From Stappia albiluteola (GTDB taxonomy: Bacteria > Pseudomonadota > Alphaproteobacteria > Rhizobiales > Stappiaceae): DNA of 64,000 nucleotides. Position numbers and translations under genes: made by a program. Positions within the stretch are counted from its first letter, which is position 1. Every line of letters begins with the position of its first letter. Positions 53,063 through 61,486 of this stretch are shown in pieces. The notes under the pieces were generated by a model that saw only the letters and a program-made list of their open reading frames with translations, searched no databases and was not told where the DNA came from. The DNA lies in the NCBI RefSeq assembly GCF_014050225.1, contig NZ_JACFXV010000061.1:62001-126000 (forward strand), written 5' to 3'.

Positions 53063-56000
53063 ATGGACAGTCTGACGCGCGGCTATCTTGCCTTAAGCGG
53101 ACTTGCCGCGGCGAATTCCCTGCTCGGCGATCCGCGGCCCGCCTGGATCTGGGCGGGCGACGGCCAGTCGATCCTGTGGGCCAATGCGGCAGGTGCCGCG
53201 TTTTTCGGCGTGGAAGCGCTGGAAGACCTTGCCGCGATCAGCGGGCTTGCCCGCGCGCCGGCGCGTCCGCATATCGCACGCATCGCCCAGTCCGGGTCCG
53301 CCGACCGCGATACCATCGACAGGCTGCGCTTCTATCGGGGGCTCAGGGTGCTGATCCTGACCTGCCTGTGCCGGAGGCTGATCCTTCCGGACGGGATGAA
53401 GGGCGCGCTGATCGTGGCGACCGACATGCCGCGCACCGGGCAGGAGCCGGCCCCGCTCGATGCTCTCTGCCGTTTCGTCGCCGGGCGGACAAATACCGCC
53501 TGGCGCATCGGTCCTGGCGGAACCGCGCTTGGCAGCCATGGCCCTCTGGATCTTCCGGATCGCGAAGAGATCGCCAGCCTTTCGGCATCCGGCAAGCGGT
53601 CGCCCGTATTCGGGACGCTGCCCGTCGCCGATGGACGTCATGAAGCGGCGCTTGTCGCGCTCGACGAGGGCGAGAGCCTGCTCGTCGTTTCCGGCAACGC
53701 GGCTAAAGACGAAACCCATCCGAGCGAACCGGCTTTCAAGCCCGCGCCGCAACAGCCGGTGGACGAGCCGCAAACCCTTGCGGGCGAACCGGACGCGGAG
53801 GATGCGGCCGAAGAAAAGCACGTCGAGGATGAGGCGGAATTCGCGCGCCTGACGGAGGAAGTTGGTGGCGAGGCGCCGGCGGAGCCCGAACGGGCGTCCG
53901 GAACGGCAGGGGATGACGGAGAGATCATCGCGCCGCCGCATTCCGATTTCGAGTTCGAGGCGGCCGGGCGGCCGGTGCGTTTTGCCTGGAAGATGGATAT
54001 CGACCGCCGCTTTACCTTCCTGTCGCCGGAGTTCGAACAGGTGATGGGGCCTGCCGCCGCAGATATCGTCGGCGAGACATGGAGCGACGTCGCCCGGCGT
54101 TTCGGCCTGGACGAGGACGGCAGGATCGCCTCGGCTCTCGGCCGCCGCGACACCTGGAGCGGACGGACGGTGAACTGGCCGGTTACGGGCAAGGCGCTGC
54201 GCGTGCCGGTCGACATGGCGGCCCTGCCGGCCTTCGACCGCCGCCGGGTCTTCGAGGGGTTCCGGGGCTTCGGCGTCTGCCGCGCAGCCGATGCCTTCCC
54301 CGATCCGGAAGGTGAGGTGGTGGCCGTCGAGCACTTCAACGCACCCGCTGCCGAACCGGACGAGGCGACGGAGCCGGTGGAGGCCGGGGAAATCGCCGAG
54401 GCCCGCTCGGGCACCGACGAGCCGGCGGCGGAAGCTGTGACAGAGGTCGAGGAGGCGACCGGGATCGGCAAGGCATTTGCCGAGACGGCCGAGGAGCCGA
54501 CAGTCGAAGAGCAGGCCGCCGAGGCCGGGGCGCCTGACGAGGGCGTGGAAGTCGGCGAGCCTTTCGAGGAAGCTGCCGATCAGGCTGCATCGATTGCGGA
54601 GGACGCCGAGGCCTCCCGCCTGTCACGGCCGGAGCGGGAGGCCTTCCGCAAGATCGCCGAGGCGCTGGGCGGCAATTCGGTGGAGGACGCCGCGGCTGCG
54701 CCGGACACAGAGAAGGTCGTGCCTGAACCCGAAGGCGAGGCGGACGAGGCCGAAAGTCCGAAGGATATCGAAGCTGCCGACAGCAAGGTGACGCAGCTTT
54801 TTGCCGGCAAGCGGGCCCGCGGCGCCGCGCCGGAACCCGTGGCGGAGCCGGCCGTGCTGGAAGGCGGTGCGGAACTGGAGGCCTATGACGAGGCAGCGCG
54901 CCGGGCGAGGCAGCCCGACGCAGCGGCCCGCAAGTCCGGGCCTCCGACCGCGATCGAGCCGGCCATTCTCGACCGGCTGCCGATCGGGGTTGCCATCATC
55001 CGAGATCCGGACCTGCTTTATGCCAACGATACGCTGATCGACCTGCTCGGCTATGAGGATATCGCCGAGTTGCGCGCCGCCGGCGGCCTGGATGCGGTGT
55101 TCGGCGAACCCGAGGAATGGCCGAGCGCCAATGGCGATCCGGTGGAGGTGGAGCGGACCATGCGCGTGCGCCTCGCCGGCGGAGGCCTGAGGCCGGTGAA
55201 GGCGCGTCTCCATGCCGTTCCCTGGAACGGCGGGCGGGCGCTGATGATCTCCTTCCTCGACCGGCACGACCCGATCCATGAGGCGGCGGTCGACAGTCTG
55301 CATGTGGCGCAGACCGCGCTCGGCGAGGCGGAAGAGCAGATCGCCGAACTCGACGCGGTGCTGGAGACGGCGACCGACGGAGTTCTGGTGCTGGACGACA
55401 AGGGCACGATCCTGAAGGTCAATCGTTCGGCGGAAGCGCTTTTTTCCTCCGCCCGCGAGGAAATGGTCGGCGCGCCGCTCGCCCATTATCTCGCGCCGGA
55501 AAGCCACCGCAGCGCCGCCGACTATCTGGAAGGCCTCGCCCGCAACGGCGTGGCCAGCGTGCTGAACGACGGCCGCGAGGTGATCGGCCGGGTGCGCTCG
55601 GGCGGCCTCATTCCGCTGTTCATGACGATAGGCCGGGTCGGCAGCGATCCGGACGCGCCGAAATTCTGCGCGGTGCTGCGCGACATCACCCAATGGAAGA
55701 CGGCGGAAGAGGAACTGACCCACGCCAAGAAGCAGGCGGAGACGGCCAGCTCGCAGAAATCGGATTTCCTCGCCAAGATCAGTCACGAGATCCGCACGCC
55801 GCTCAACGCCATCATCGGCTTTTCGGAAGTCATGATGGAGGAGCGCTTCGGGCCGATCGGCAACGATCGCTACAAGGAATACCTGCGCGACATCCACAAG
55901 TCGGGCTCGCACCTGATGAGCCTCATCAACGACCTGCTGGATCTCTCCAAGATCGAGGCGGGCAAGCTCGACCTCACCTTCGAGGCGGTTTCCGCCAACG

Positions 56001-56449
56001 ACATTATCCGCGAATGCGTGGCGCTGATGCAGCCGCAGGCGAACCGCGACCGGGTCATCATCCGCGCCAGCCTGCCGGCATCGGTGCCAAATATCGTCGC
56101 CGATGGCCGGTCCGTGCGCCAGATCGTGCTGAACCTCCTGTCCAATGCCATCAAGTTCAACCAGCCGGGCGGTCAGGTGATCGTCTCCTCGGCGCTGGAG
56201 GATTCGGGCGAGGTGGTGCTGCGCGTGCGCGACACGGGCGTCGGCATGAGCGCCAAGGACCTGCAGGCCGCGATGGAGCCGTTCCGCCAGCTTCACACCT
56301 CGCGCCACGGCGGCGGTACCGGTCTCGGCCTGCCGCTGACGAAGGCGCTGGTCGAGGCGAACCGCGCGAGCTTCCGCATCGATTCGGAGCCCAACCACGG
56401 TACGCTGATCGAGATCACCTTCCCGCCGCAACGAGTGCTTGCCGAATAA
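53063..56449 (+). CDS. PAS-domain sensor histidine kinase of the PdhS/PleC/DivJ group
   Basis: 1128-aa kinase. GGAG at 53054-53057 sits five bases before ATG 53063. No transmembrane segment is seen. An N-terminal region (1-210) is followed by acidic, Ala/Glu/Pro-rich linkers at about 213-290 and 430-620, PAS-like domains around 295-400, 633-745 and 761-880, then HisKA with His908 (SHEIRTPLNAIIGFSEV) and an ATPase domain ending GGGTGLGLPLTKALVEANRASF and FPPQRVLAE. The HisKA-ATPase part matches kinases that control CtrA through DivK in Rhizobiales (PdhS, CbrA, PleC, DivJ). Which paralog this is cannot be decided here. Confidence 0.9.
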   Translation: MDSLTRGYLALSGLAAANSLLGDPRPAWIWAGDGQSILWANAAGAAFFGVEALEDLAAISGLARAPARPHIARIAQSGSADRDTIDRLRFYRGLRVLILTCLCRRLILPDGMKGALIVATDMPRTGQEPAPLDALCRFVAGRTNTAWRIGPGGTALGSHGPLDLPDREEIASLSASGKRSPVFGTLPVADGRHEAALVALDEGESLLVVSGNAAKDETHPSEPAFKPAPQQPVDEPQTLAGEPDAEDAAEEKHVEDEAEFARLTEEVGGEAPAEPERASGTAGDDGEIIAPPHSDFEFEAAGRPVRFAWKMDIDRRFTFLSPEFEQVMGPAAADIVGETWSDVARRFGLDEDGRIASALGRRDTWSGRTVNWPVTGKALRVPVDMAALPAFDRRRVFEGFRGFGVCRAADAFPDPEGEVVAVEHFNAPAAEPDEATEPVEAGEIAEARSGTDEPAAEAVTEVEEATGIGKAFAETAEEPTVEEQAAEAGAPDEGVEVGEPFEEAADQAASIAEDAEASRLSRPEREAFRKIAEALGGNSVEDAAAAPDTEKVVPEPEGEADEAESPKDIEAADSKVTQLFAGKRARGAAPEPVAEPAVLEGGAELEAYDEAARRARQPDAAARKSGPPTAIEPAILDRLPIGVAIIRDPDLLYANDTLIDLLGYEDIAELRAAGGLDAVFGEPEEWPSANGDPVEVERTMRVRLAGGGLRPVKARLHAVPWNGGRALMISFLDRHDPIHEAAVDSLHVAQTALGEAEEQIAELDAVLETATDGVLVLDDKGTILKVNRSAEALFSSAREEMVGAPLAHYLAPESHRSAADYLEGLARNGVASVLNDGREVIGRVRSGGLIPLFMTIGRVGSDPDAPKFCAVLRDITQWKTAEEELTHAKKQAETASSQKSDFLAKISHEIRTPLNAIIGFSEVMMEERFGPIGNDRYKEYLRDIHKSGSHLMSLINDLLDLSKIEAGKLDLTFEAVSANDIIRECVALMQPQANRDRVIIRASLPASVPNIVADGRSVRQIVLNLLSNAIKFNQPGGQVIVSSALEDSGEVVLRVRDTGVGMSAKDLQAAMEPFRQLHTSRHGGGTGLGLPLTKALVEANRASFRIDSEPNHGTLIEITFPPQRVLAE

Positions 56450-56469
56450 CCACGAAAACCGGGACGAAG

Positions 56470-57438
56470 ATGCTGACACTCGCCGCCATGGAAGACGCCG
56501 CAAGGATCGTCTACGGGACCATGAAACCGACGCCGCAATATGCCTGGCCGCTGCTTGGCGAGGCCGTCGGCCGGCCGGTCTGGGTGAAGCACGAGAACCA
56601 TACGCCGACCGGCGCGTTCAAGGTGCGCGGCGGGCTCGTCTACCTGCAGAATGTCGCCCAGCACAGCCCGAGCGGCACCGGCATCATTTCGGCAACGCGC
56701 GGCAATCACGGCCAGAGCCTTGCCTATGCCGCGCGCCGCTTCGGCCTTGGTTGCACCATCGTGGTGCCGCACGGCAATTCGCGCGAGAAGAACGCGGCGA
56801 TGAAGGCGTTCGGGGCGAGGCTCGTCGAGCACGGGCGGGACTTCGACGAGGCCAAGGCCCATGCGGCGGAGCTGGCGGATGCCGAGGGCCTGCTCTTCGT
56901 GCCGAGCTTCCATGCCGACCTCGTGCGCGGCGTGGCAACCTATGCGCTGGAGTTCCTGCGTGCGGTGCCCGATCTCGACGTGATCTACGTGCCGATCGGG
57001 CTGGGGTCGGGGCTGTGCGGCGTCATCTCGGCCCGCGACGCGCTGGGCCTTCCCACCAGGGTGATCGGTGTCGTCTCGGAAAAGGCGGATGCCTATGCCC
57101 GCGCCTTCGAGGCCGGCAGCTACCGGGAGACGGACAGCGCCAACACCTTCGCCGACGGCATGGCGGTACGCTGCCCGTCCGAGGAGGCGCTCGCTGTGAT
57201 CCGCGCCGGGGTGGAGGACATCGTGCGCGTCAGTGAGAAGGAGATCGCAGAGGCGATGCGGCTTTATTTCCGCGCCACCCACACGGTCGCCGAAGGGGCG
57301 GGTGCTGCCGCTCTCGCCGCGCTGATCGCCGACCGAAAGCGCGGATCGACGCCGGGCGTCATCCTGACCGGCCAGAATGTCGACATGGACGTCTTCGCCG
57401 AAGTGCTGCAGGGCGGCACGCCGGCGGTCGGCGAATGA
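56470..57438 (+). CDS. PLP-dependent threonine/serine dehydratase-like enzyme
   Basis: Fold-type II enzyme of 322 aa without an ACT regulatory domain, like catabolic threonine dehydratases and hydroxyaspartate ammonia-lyases. The PLP lysine is in HTPTGAFKVRGG, the substrate loop is SATRGNHGQSLA and the phosphate-binding glycine loop is IGLGSGLCG. It starts 20 bases after the kinase stop, so it may share its transcript, and ends at the base before the converging gene's stop. Substrate is uncertain: threonine, serine or 3-hydroxyaspartate. Confidence 0.88.
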   Translation: MLTLAAMEDAARIVYGTMKPTPQYAWPLLGEAVGRPVWVKHENHTPTGAFKVRGGLVYLQNVAQHSPSGTGIISATRGNHGQSLAYAARRFGLGCTIVVPHGNSREKNAAMKAFGARLVEHGRDFDEAKAHAAELADAEGLLFVPSFHADLVRGVATYALEFLRAVPDLDVIYVPIGLGSGLCGVISARDALGLPTRVIGVVSEKADAYARAFEAGSYRETDSANTFADGMAVRCPSEEALAVIRAGVEDIVRVSEKEIAEAMRLYFRATHTVAEGAGAAALAALIADRKRGSTPGVILTGQNVDMDVFAEVLQGGTPAVGE

Positions 57439-58347
57439 TCAGAAGCCATAGCCCGCGTCGAGCAGGAAGGACATCAGCGCTTCCGGATAGCCGACCGTGA
57501 CCATACGGTTCGTCGGGCAGTCGCCGGGAAAGGGCTGGCCAGGGCACATCTCGAAGCCGGCATCAAGCTTGGGATCGTAGGCCGCGAGCATTTCCGACCA
57601 GGCCTGGGCACCCTTGCCGACAAGCGCCGACTGGGCGACATAGCCGGCGAAGAAGCCGGGCGAGAATGCGTCATCCGCCGCCTGTTCGCGCCACTCCCTG
57701 AGCTGCGCCAGCCATGCCGCCTGTGCCTTCGCGAAACGGGCTTCGCGGGAGACGTCGCGGATCGTGCCCTGATGCAGGGCGAAGATCTGCTGCGGCGCGG
57801 CGCTGCAGGCATAACAGTCGAAGGCATAGAGAAAGCGCTGGTCCGGCGCGGCAACTTCCGCGAGGCCGTCGCCGTCGATATCCTCCGGATGCAGCCCGTC
57901 GCCGTCGAAGGCGCCGAGGTCGACAGCCTGCCAGCGGCCGTCGGCCAGCTTCGTCACCGCATATGCCTGGGTGCAGCAATGGGCGCCGCCGGAATAGCTG
58001 GTGAAGAAGATTTCGGGCGTATCGTTGCTGGCGTCCATCTCAATGAAGCGGGCGCTGCCTTGCGGGACGCCGAAGCCATCCGGTGTGCCGAACAGCGAGA
58101 CCACGGGCCTGCCGTCTTGAAGAAGGGTCAGGTGTGGCGCGTCCTCGCCATATTCCGGTTCCTTCGCCATTTCGAGGCGGAGCGTCAGGCCTTTCAGCGC
58201 GACCTCGCCGGCGGGCAGGCCAGATTGCAGAGCAATCGAGGGCATGGCGCCTTGCGCGCCAAGGGGCGCGACATCGGCCAGGACAGCAAATGCGAGAATG
58301 AGTGGCAGCAGCCCGAGGCCGAATATGCGGGTGAGCCGGTGGCGCAT
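57439..58347 (-). CDS. Secreted protein with VCBS/FG-GAP-like repeats, unknown function
   Basis: 302-aa protein with a signal peptide (MRHRLTRIFGLGLLPLILAFAVLADVAPLGAQG) and no other membrane segment. The conserved block SYSGGAHCCTQAYAVTKL and the repeat DIDGDGLAEVAAPDQRFLYAF resemble VCBS/FG-GAP calcium-binding repeats seen in a family of hypothetical exported proteins; a Cys pair (FDCYACS, MCPGQPFPGDCP) suggests disulfides. The frame extends 42 codons upstream of 58347 but the signal peptide argues for this start. No function known. Confidence 0.75.
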   Translation of the reverse strand: MRHRLTRIFGLGLLPLILAFAVLADVAPLGAQGAMPSIALQSGLPAGEVALKGLTLRLEMAKEPEYGEDAPHLTLLQDGRPVVSLFGTPDGFGVPQGSARFIEMDASNDTPEIFFTSYSGGAHCCTQAYAVTKLADGRWQAVDLGAFDGDGLHPEDIDGDGLAEVAAPDQRFLYAFDCYACSAAPQQIFALHQGTIRDVSREARFAKAQAAWLAQLREWREQAADDAFSPGFFAGYVAQSALVGKGAQAWSEMLAAYDPKLDAGFEMCPGQPFPGDCPTNRMVTVGYPEALMSFLLDAGYGF

Positions 58348-58506
58348 GGAGAGAATCCCGATTTTCGGCACAAGTTTAGGCCCAGCCGGCAGCGGTGTCA
58401 TTGTCTGGTTTGACGAGGCGGCCATTGGACGGCGGCAACGGACGCTAACGGGATGCGCGGCTAGGGGCTCCAACCCGGTTGGGAAAACGCGGTCGTGATG
58501 AGCGCC

Positions 58507-60060
58507 TCACTGGCAAATGCCGAGAGCCGCGCGCAGGCCGGACTGCACCATGTCGATCGAGGTCGAAGCGTCGAACACCCGCCAGTTGACGGGTCCGATA
58601 TCGAGGCTTTCCTGGAAGGTTACGACGGTTCGATCGGCGTCCGAGGCGTCGGCGTGGCGGGTGGATACCCGGTCGACCTTGGCCTCGTGCGAAGCTTCCA
58701 GCCAGATACCCTCGAACCGGACCTCGACGCGGCTTGCCACGGCCTCGATCGCCTCGCGCTCGGAGAAGCGGGCAAAGACGGCATCGACAATGACACTGTG
58801 GCCGGCAGCCAGAACACGGTCGGCCGCCTGGTAGAGTGCGTCATAGACGCGGGCGCTCGCCTCCGGCGTATAGGCTTCCTTGGGCGCGGGAGCGGTTTCG
58901 GGGATGCCGAGAAGCTTCTTGCGCAGGGTGTCCGTGCGCAGGATCAGCGCGCCGGGGGCATGGCCGAGGCCTGCGGCCAGAAGCCGGGCCTGCGTGGTCT
59001 TGCCGGTGCCCGACAGGCCGCCGATCGCCACGAGCCTCGGGGTTTCCGGCTCGAGAAAGCGTTCCGCCCAGTCGAAATAGCGGGCGACCGCCGTCGCCGT
59101 CTTCGGACGGTCCGCCGCCGACTGGTGCGGAAGGGCGGCGGCGGTGACCTTGGCGCGGATCGCCGCGCGCATCATCAGGAAGAAGGGCAGGGCCGCCAGG
59201 GCGTCATGGTCGCTGCCGTCGGCGGCCAGCTCGAAATACCGGTTGAAGACGCGATTTGCGGCTGTGTACTCGCCGCGCTCCCAAAGATCCATCAGCAGAA
59301 AGGCGAGATCGTAGAGAACGTCGCCGGTGGCGATCGTCTCGTCGAACTCGATGGCGTCGAAAAGCATCGGGCGATTGTCGATCAATACGATGTTGCCGAG
59401 ATGGGCGTCGCCATGTGCCAGGCGGATGCGGCCCTGCCGACCACGCGCCTGAAGCAGGTCGGCGAGGCGGTGGAGCGTGGCGCGCGCTTCCTGTGTCAGT
59501 TCGCGGGCGCGGCGGAAGGGAAAATGCTCGCTGTCGGCGCGAAAGGCCTGATCGTTCTGTTCGATATAGCGGCCGAGATCCTCGATCCAGGCCGCGGCGT
59601 CACGGATTTCGGCCTTGCCGTGGGCCTCCGCCATCATCGAGGCCAGCTGCACGGCAAGCTCGCTATCGATACCGTTGCGTTCGGCGACGAGGTCGAGCCG
59701 CGCTTCGTCCGCGAAGCGGCGCATCACCACGAGCCAGTCGACCGGTTCTCCCTTGCCGTCAATCTCCAGTCGCCCGGCCCTGCCGCGCGTCACCGGCCGG
59801 GCGCTGAGATAGAGGTCGGGCGCGAAGAGCGTGTTGCGCTCGACCTCGCGCCGGCACATGGCGCGGCGAAGCGTCGGCGTCGAATAGTCGAGGAAGGGAA
59901 ACCTGACGGCGCGCTTCAGCTTGTAGGCACGATCGCCGGCGAGAAAAACGATCGCGGCGTGGGTGTCGAAGCGGCTCACCGTCTTGCCGCCATGGCTTGC
60001 CGGATTGGCGAGAAACTCGATCACTTCGGCCTGCGAGGGGCTTTCTCCGGAATGGGGCAT
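58507..60060 (-). CDS. Fused aminoglycoside phosphotransferase-like and P-loop kinase protein
   Basis: 517-aa cytoplasmic protein in two parts. Residues about 1-330 show an APH-like kinase fold (catalytic IRLAHGDAHLGNIVLID, with the metal-binding DAIEFDE); residues about 345-517 are a zeta-toxin/AAA-like P-loop domain with GLSGTGKTTQARLL and an LRTDTLRKKLLG lid region. This fusion (COG2187-COG0645) is widespread in proteobacteria, with no proven substrate. It stands alone between the secreted-protein gene and the small acidic gene. Confidence 0.85.
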   Translation of the reverse strand: MPHSGESPSQAEVIEFLANPASHGGKTVSRFDTHAAIVFLAGDRAYKLKRAVRFPFLDYSTPTLRRAMCRREVERNTLFAPDLYLSARPVTRGRAGRLEIDGKGEPVDWLVVMRRFADEARLDLVAERNGIDSELAVQLASMMAEAHGKAEIRDAAAWIEDLGRYIEQNDQAFRADSEHFPFRRARELTQEARATLHRLADLLQARGRQGRIRLAHGDAHLGNIVLIDNRPMLFDAIEFDETIATGDVLYDLAFLLMDLWERGEYTAANRVFNRYFELAADGSDHDALAALPFFLMMRAAIRAKVTAAALPHQSAADRPKTATAVARYFDWAERFLEPETPRLVAIGGLSGTGKTTQARLLAAGLGHAPGALILRTDTLRKKLLGIPETAPAPKEAYTPEASARVYDALYQAADRVLAAGHSVIVDAVFARFSEREAIEAVASRVEVRFEGIWLEASHEAKVDRVSTRHADASDADRTVVTFQESLDIGPVNWRVFDASTSIDMVQSGLRAALGICQ

Positions 60061-60265
60061 GCTGTCTCACCCTGGCTGAGCCGCTGCATCTTACGCTTTC
60101 GGGCCGGCGGTTGGCAGTGCGGATTGCCGCAGCTTCGCCGCGTCCCGCGGGAAAAGGCGTTCGCGCCCCGACGTATAGAGCATGTGTTTGATATCGATCA
60201 TTGTTGTATGATGGAGCGCGGCGCATTCAAGGTGGATGGACGGCAACTTTAGGAGGAAGCCCTCA

Positions 60266-60646
60266 ATGAACGCGCATCTGGGCCTGAAAAAAATCAGACT
60301 GAATCTTGCCCGGACAAAGGAATTTCCGAACGGCTCCGCGCATCATGGCTACGAGTTTTCCGCTCCGCTGGACGCGAGCGGCCATATCGACGCCGCCGTC
60401 TGGAGAAAGGTACGCGATCATTGCCGGGTGCGCCGGTTCTGGGGGGACGAGGAGGAGGATATCGGCCATCTGGTGCACCGGCCGGGCGGCGGTTGGGCCT
60501 TCCACTACGACATCGACGGCGACGAGGACGACGAAGCCGGCTATCGCTTCGGCGCCCATCCTTTCCGTCCGGGCGAATATGTGTCTATCCGCGACGAGGA
60601 CGGCGACATGCACACGTTCCAGGTGGTGACCGTCCAGGACGCGTGA
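60266..60646 (+). CDS. Small acidic conserved protein, unknown function
   Basis: 126-aa soluble protein, starting at ATG 60266 nine bases after AGGAGG (60251-60256). Sequence is rich in acidic residues and aromatic/His turns (FWGDEEEDIGHLVHRPGGGWAFHYDIDGDEDDEAGYRFG; only parts quoted from separate segments), ending YVSIRDEDGDMHTFQVVTVQDA. It looks like a compact beta-rich domain. Comparable proteins exist in rhizobial genomes, to my recollection, without assigned role. A GC-rich stem-loop follows 3 bases after the stop. Confidence 0.75.
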   Translation: MNAHLGLKKIRLNLARTKEFPNGSAHHGYEFSAPLDASGHIDAAVWRKVRDHCRVRRFWGDEEEDIGHLVHRPGGGWAFHYDIDGDEDDEAGYRFGAHPFRPGEYVSIRDEDGDMHTFQVVTVQDA

Positions 60647-60648
60647 CA

Positions 60649-60666
60649 GCGCCGGCAGGCCGGCGC
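60649..60666 (+). terminator. Stem-loop after the small acidic gene
   Basis: GCGCCGG (60649-60655) pairs with CCGGCGC (60660-60666), loop CAGG. No T tract follows (GGAAAG), so termination is only possible, not clear. Confidence 0.4.
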
Positions 60667-60796
60667 GGAAAGTTGACCTTGATCAAGGCCCGCGCCGGGC
60701 AGCGGACTATCATTCCACACCGGACGGGAGGCGTGGTCACGACGCGGGGAAATACTCCGCCGGTCGCTCCTGCCGCGTCTCCGGACGTTCGTCGCA

Positions 60797-60887
60797 AGAG
60801 CGCTTTCGTGATGAGAAAGCGCTCCAGGATCAATGCTTTGAGCATATCCTTATCGCCAAATCCGATTCAGATTTGGCGGTATATGCC
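60797..60887. repeat. Dispersed palindromic intergenic element, copy 2
   Basis: Close relative of 43726-43840, with the same AGCATATCC...TATGCC dyad enclosing GCCAAATC/GATTTGGC and the preceding CGCTCCAGGATCAAT. It ends three bases before the GGAGGAG ribosome site of the hsp20 gene, so it will be part of that gene's 5' leader. Confidence 0.8.
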
Positions 60888-60904
60888 TTGGAGGAGCATG
60901 TCCG

Positions 60905-61369
60905 ATGAAGTCGCTGCTGCCATCCCTGTGGGATGAGAAATCCGATCCCTTCGCCAATCTCGGCCAGGACCTCAACCGGGTCTTTGCCGATTTCTCCAAG
61001 CGCTTTCCCGCCTTCGGCGGCTCGGGGGAAGGGACTTTCCCGGCGCTCGACGTGAACGAGACCGACCGCGGGCTCGAGATCAGCGTCGAGGTTCCCGGCG
61101 TTTCCGAGAAGGATATCGACGTCTCGGTGGTCGGGCGGATGCTGACCGTCAAGGGCGAGAAGCGGGCCTCCAAGGAGGTGAGCGAAGAAAACCGCCATGT
61201 GAGCGAGCGCTCCTACGGTGCGTTCCGCCGGACGCTCACGCTGCCGTTCGAGCCGGATCCGGCGAAGGTCGAGGCGCATATGGACAATGGCGTGCTGACA
61301 ATTTCCCTGCCGAAGCCGCCCGAGGAAGTCCGAAAGACGGCGAAGATCGAGGTCAAGCGCAAGGCCTGA
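60905..61369 (+). CDS. Hsp20 / alpha-crystallin small heat shock protein
   Basis: 154-aa small heat shock protein. The alpha-crystallin domain (DRGLEISVEVPGVSEKDIDVSV, MLTVKGEKR, the C-terminal VLTISLPKP with A/VxL-type beta strand) follows a short variable N-terminus. GGAGGAG at 60890-60896 precedes ATG 60905 by eight bases, directly behind the dispersed element. It prevents aggregation of unfolded proteins, as known for the family. Rhizobia keep several hsp20 genes, some under RNA-thermometer (ROSE) control. Confidence 0.93.
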   Translation: MKSLLPSLWDEKSDPFANLGQDLNRVFADFSKRFPAFGGSGEGTFPALDVNETDRGLEISVEVPGVSEKDIDVSVVGRMLTVKGEKRASKEVSEENRHVSERSYGAFRRTLTLPFEPDPAKVEAHMDNGVLTISLPKPPEEVRKTAKIEVKRKA

Positions 61370-61412
61370 GACCGGGACGGCGCCGGTCATTCCAAAACGG
61401 AATGGGATAGGG

Positions 61413-61440
61413 ACGGTCGCGCTTTTGCGCGGCCGTTTCC
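61413..61440 (+). terminator. Terminator of the hsp20 gene
   Basis: ACGGTCGCGC (61413-61422) pairs with GCGCGGCCGT (61427-61436), loop TTTT, one wobble, followed by TTTCC. It lies 43 bases after the stop. Confidence 0.75.
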
Positions 61441-61486
61441 GTTATGCCTATATGGGCGCCACATGCGGCGGGAACAGCGGAAGGTC

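Noticed and set aside
54623-56503. Minus-strand open frame of 626 codons
   Set aside because: Antisense to the PdhS-like kinase domain; no domain recognisable.
58495-60252. Plus-strand open frame of 585 codons
   Set aside because: Antisense to the APH/P-loop gene, which carries both kinase motifs on the minus strand.
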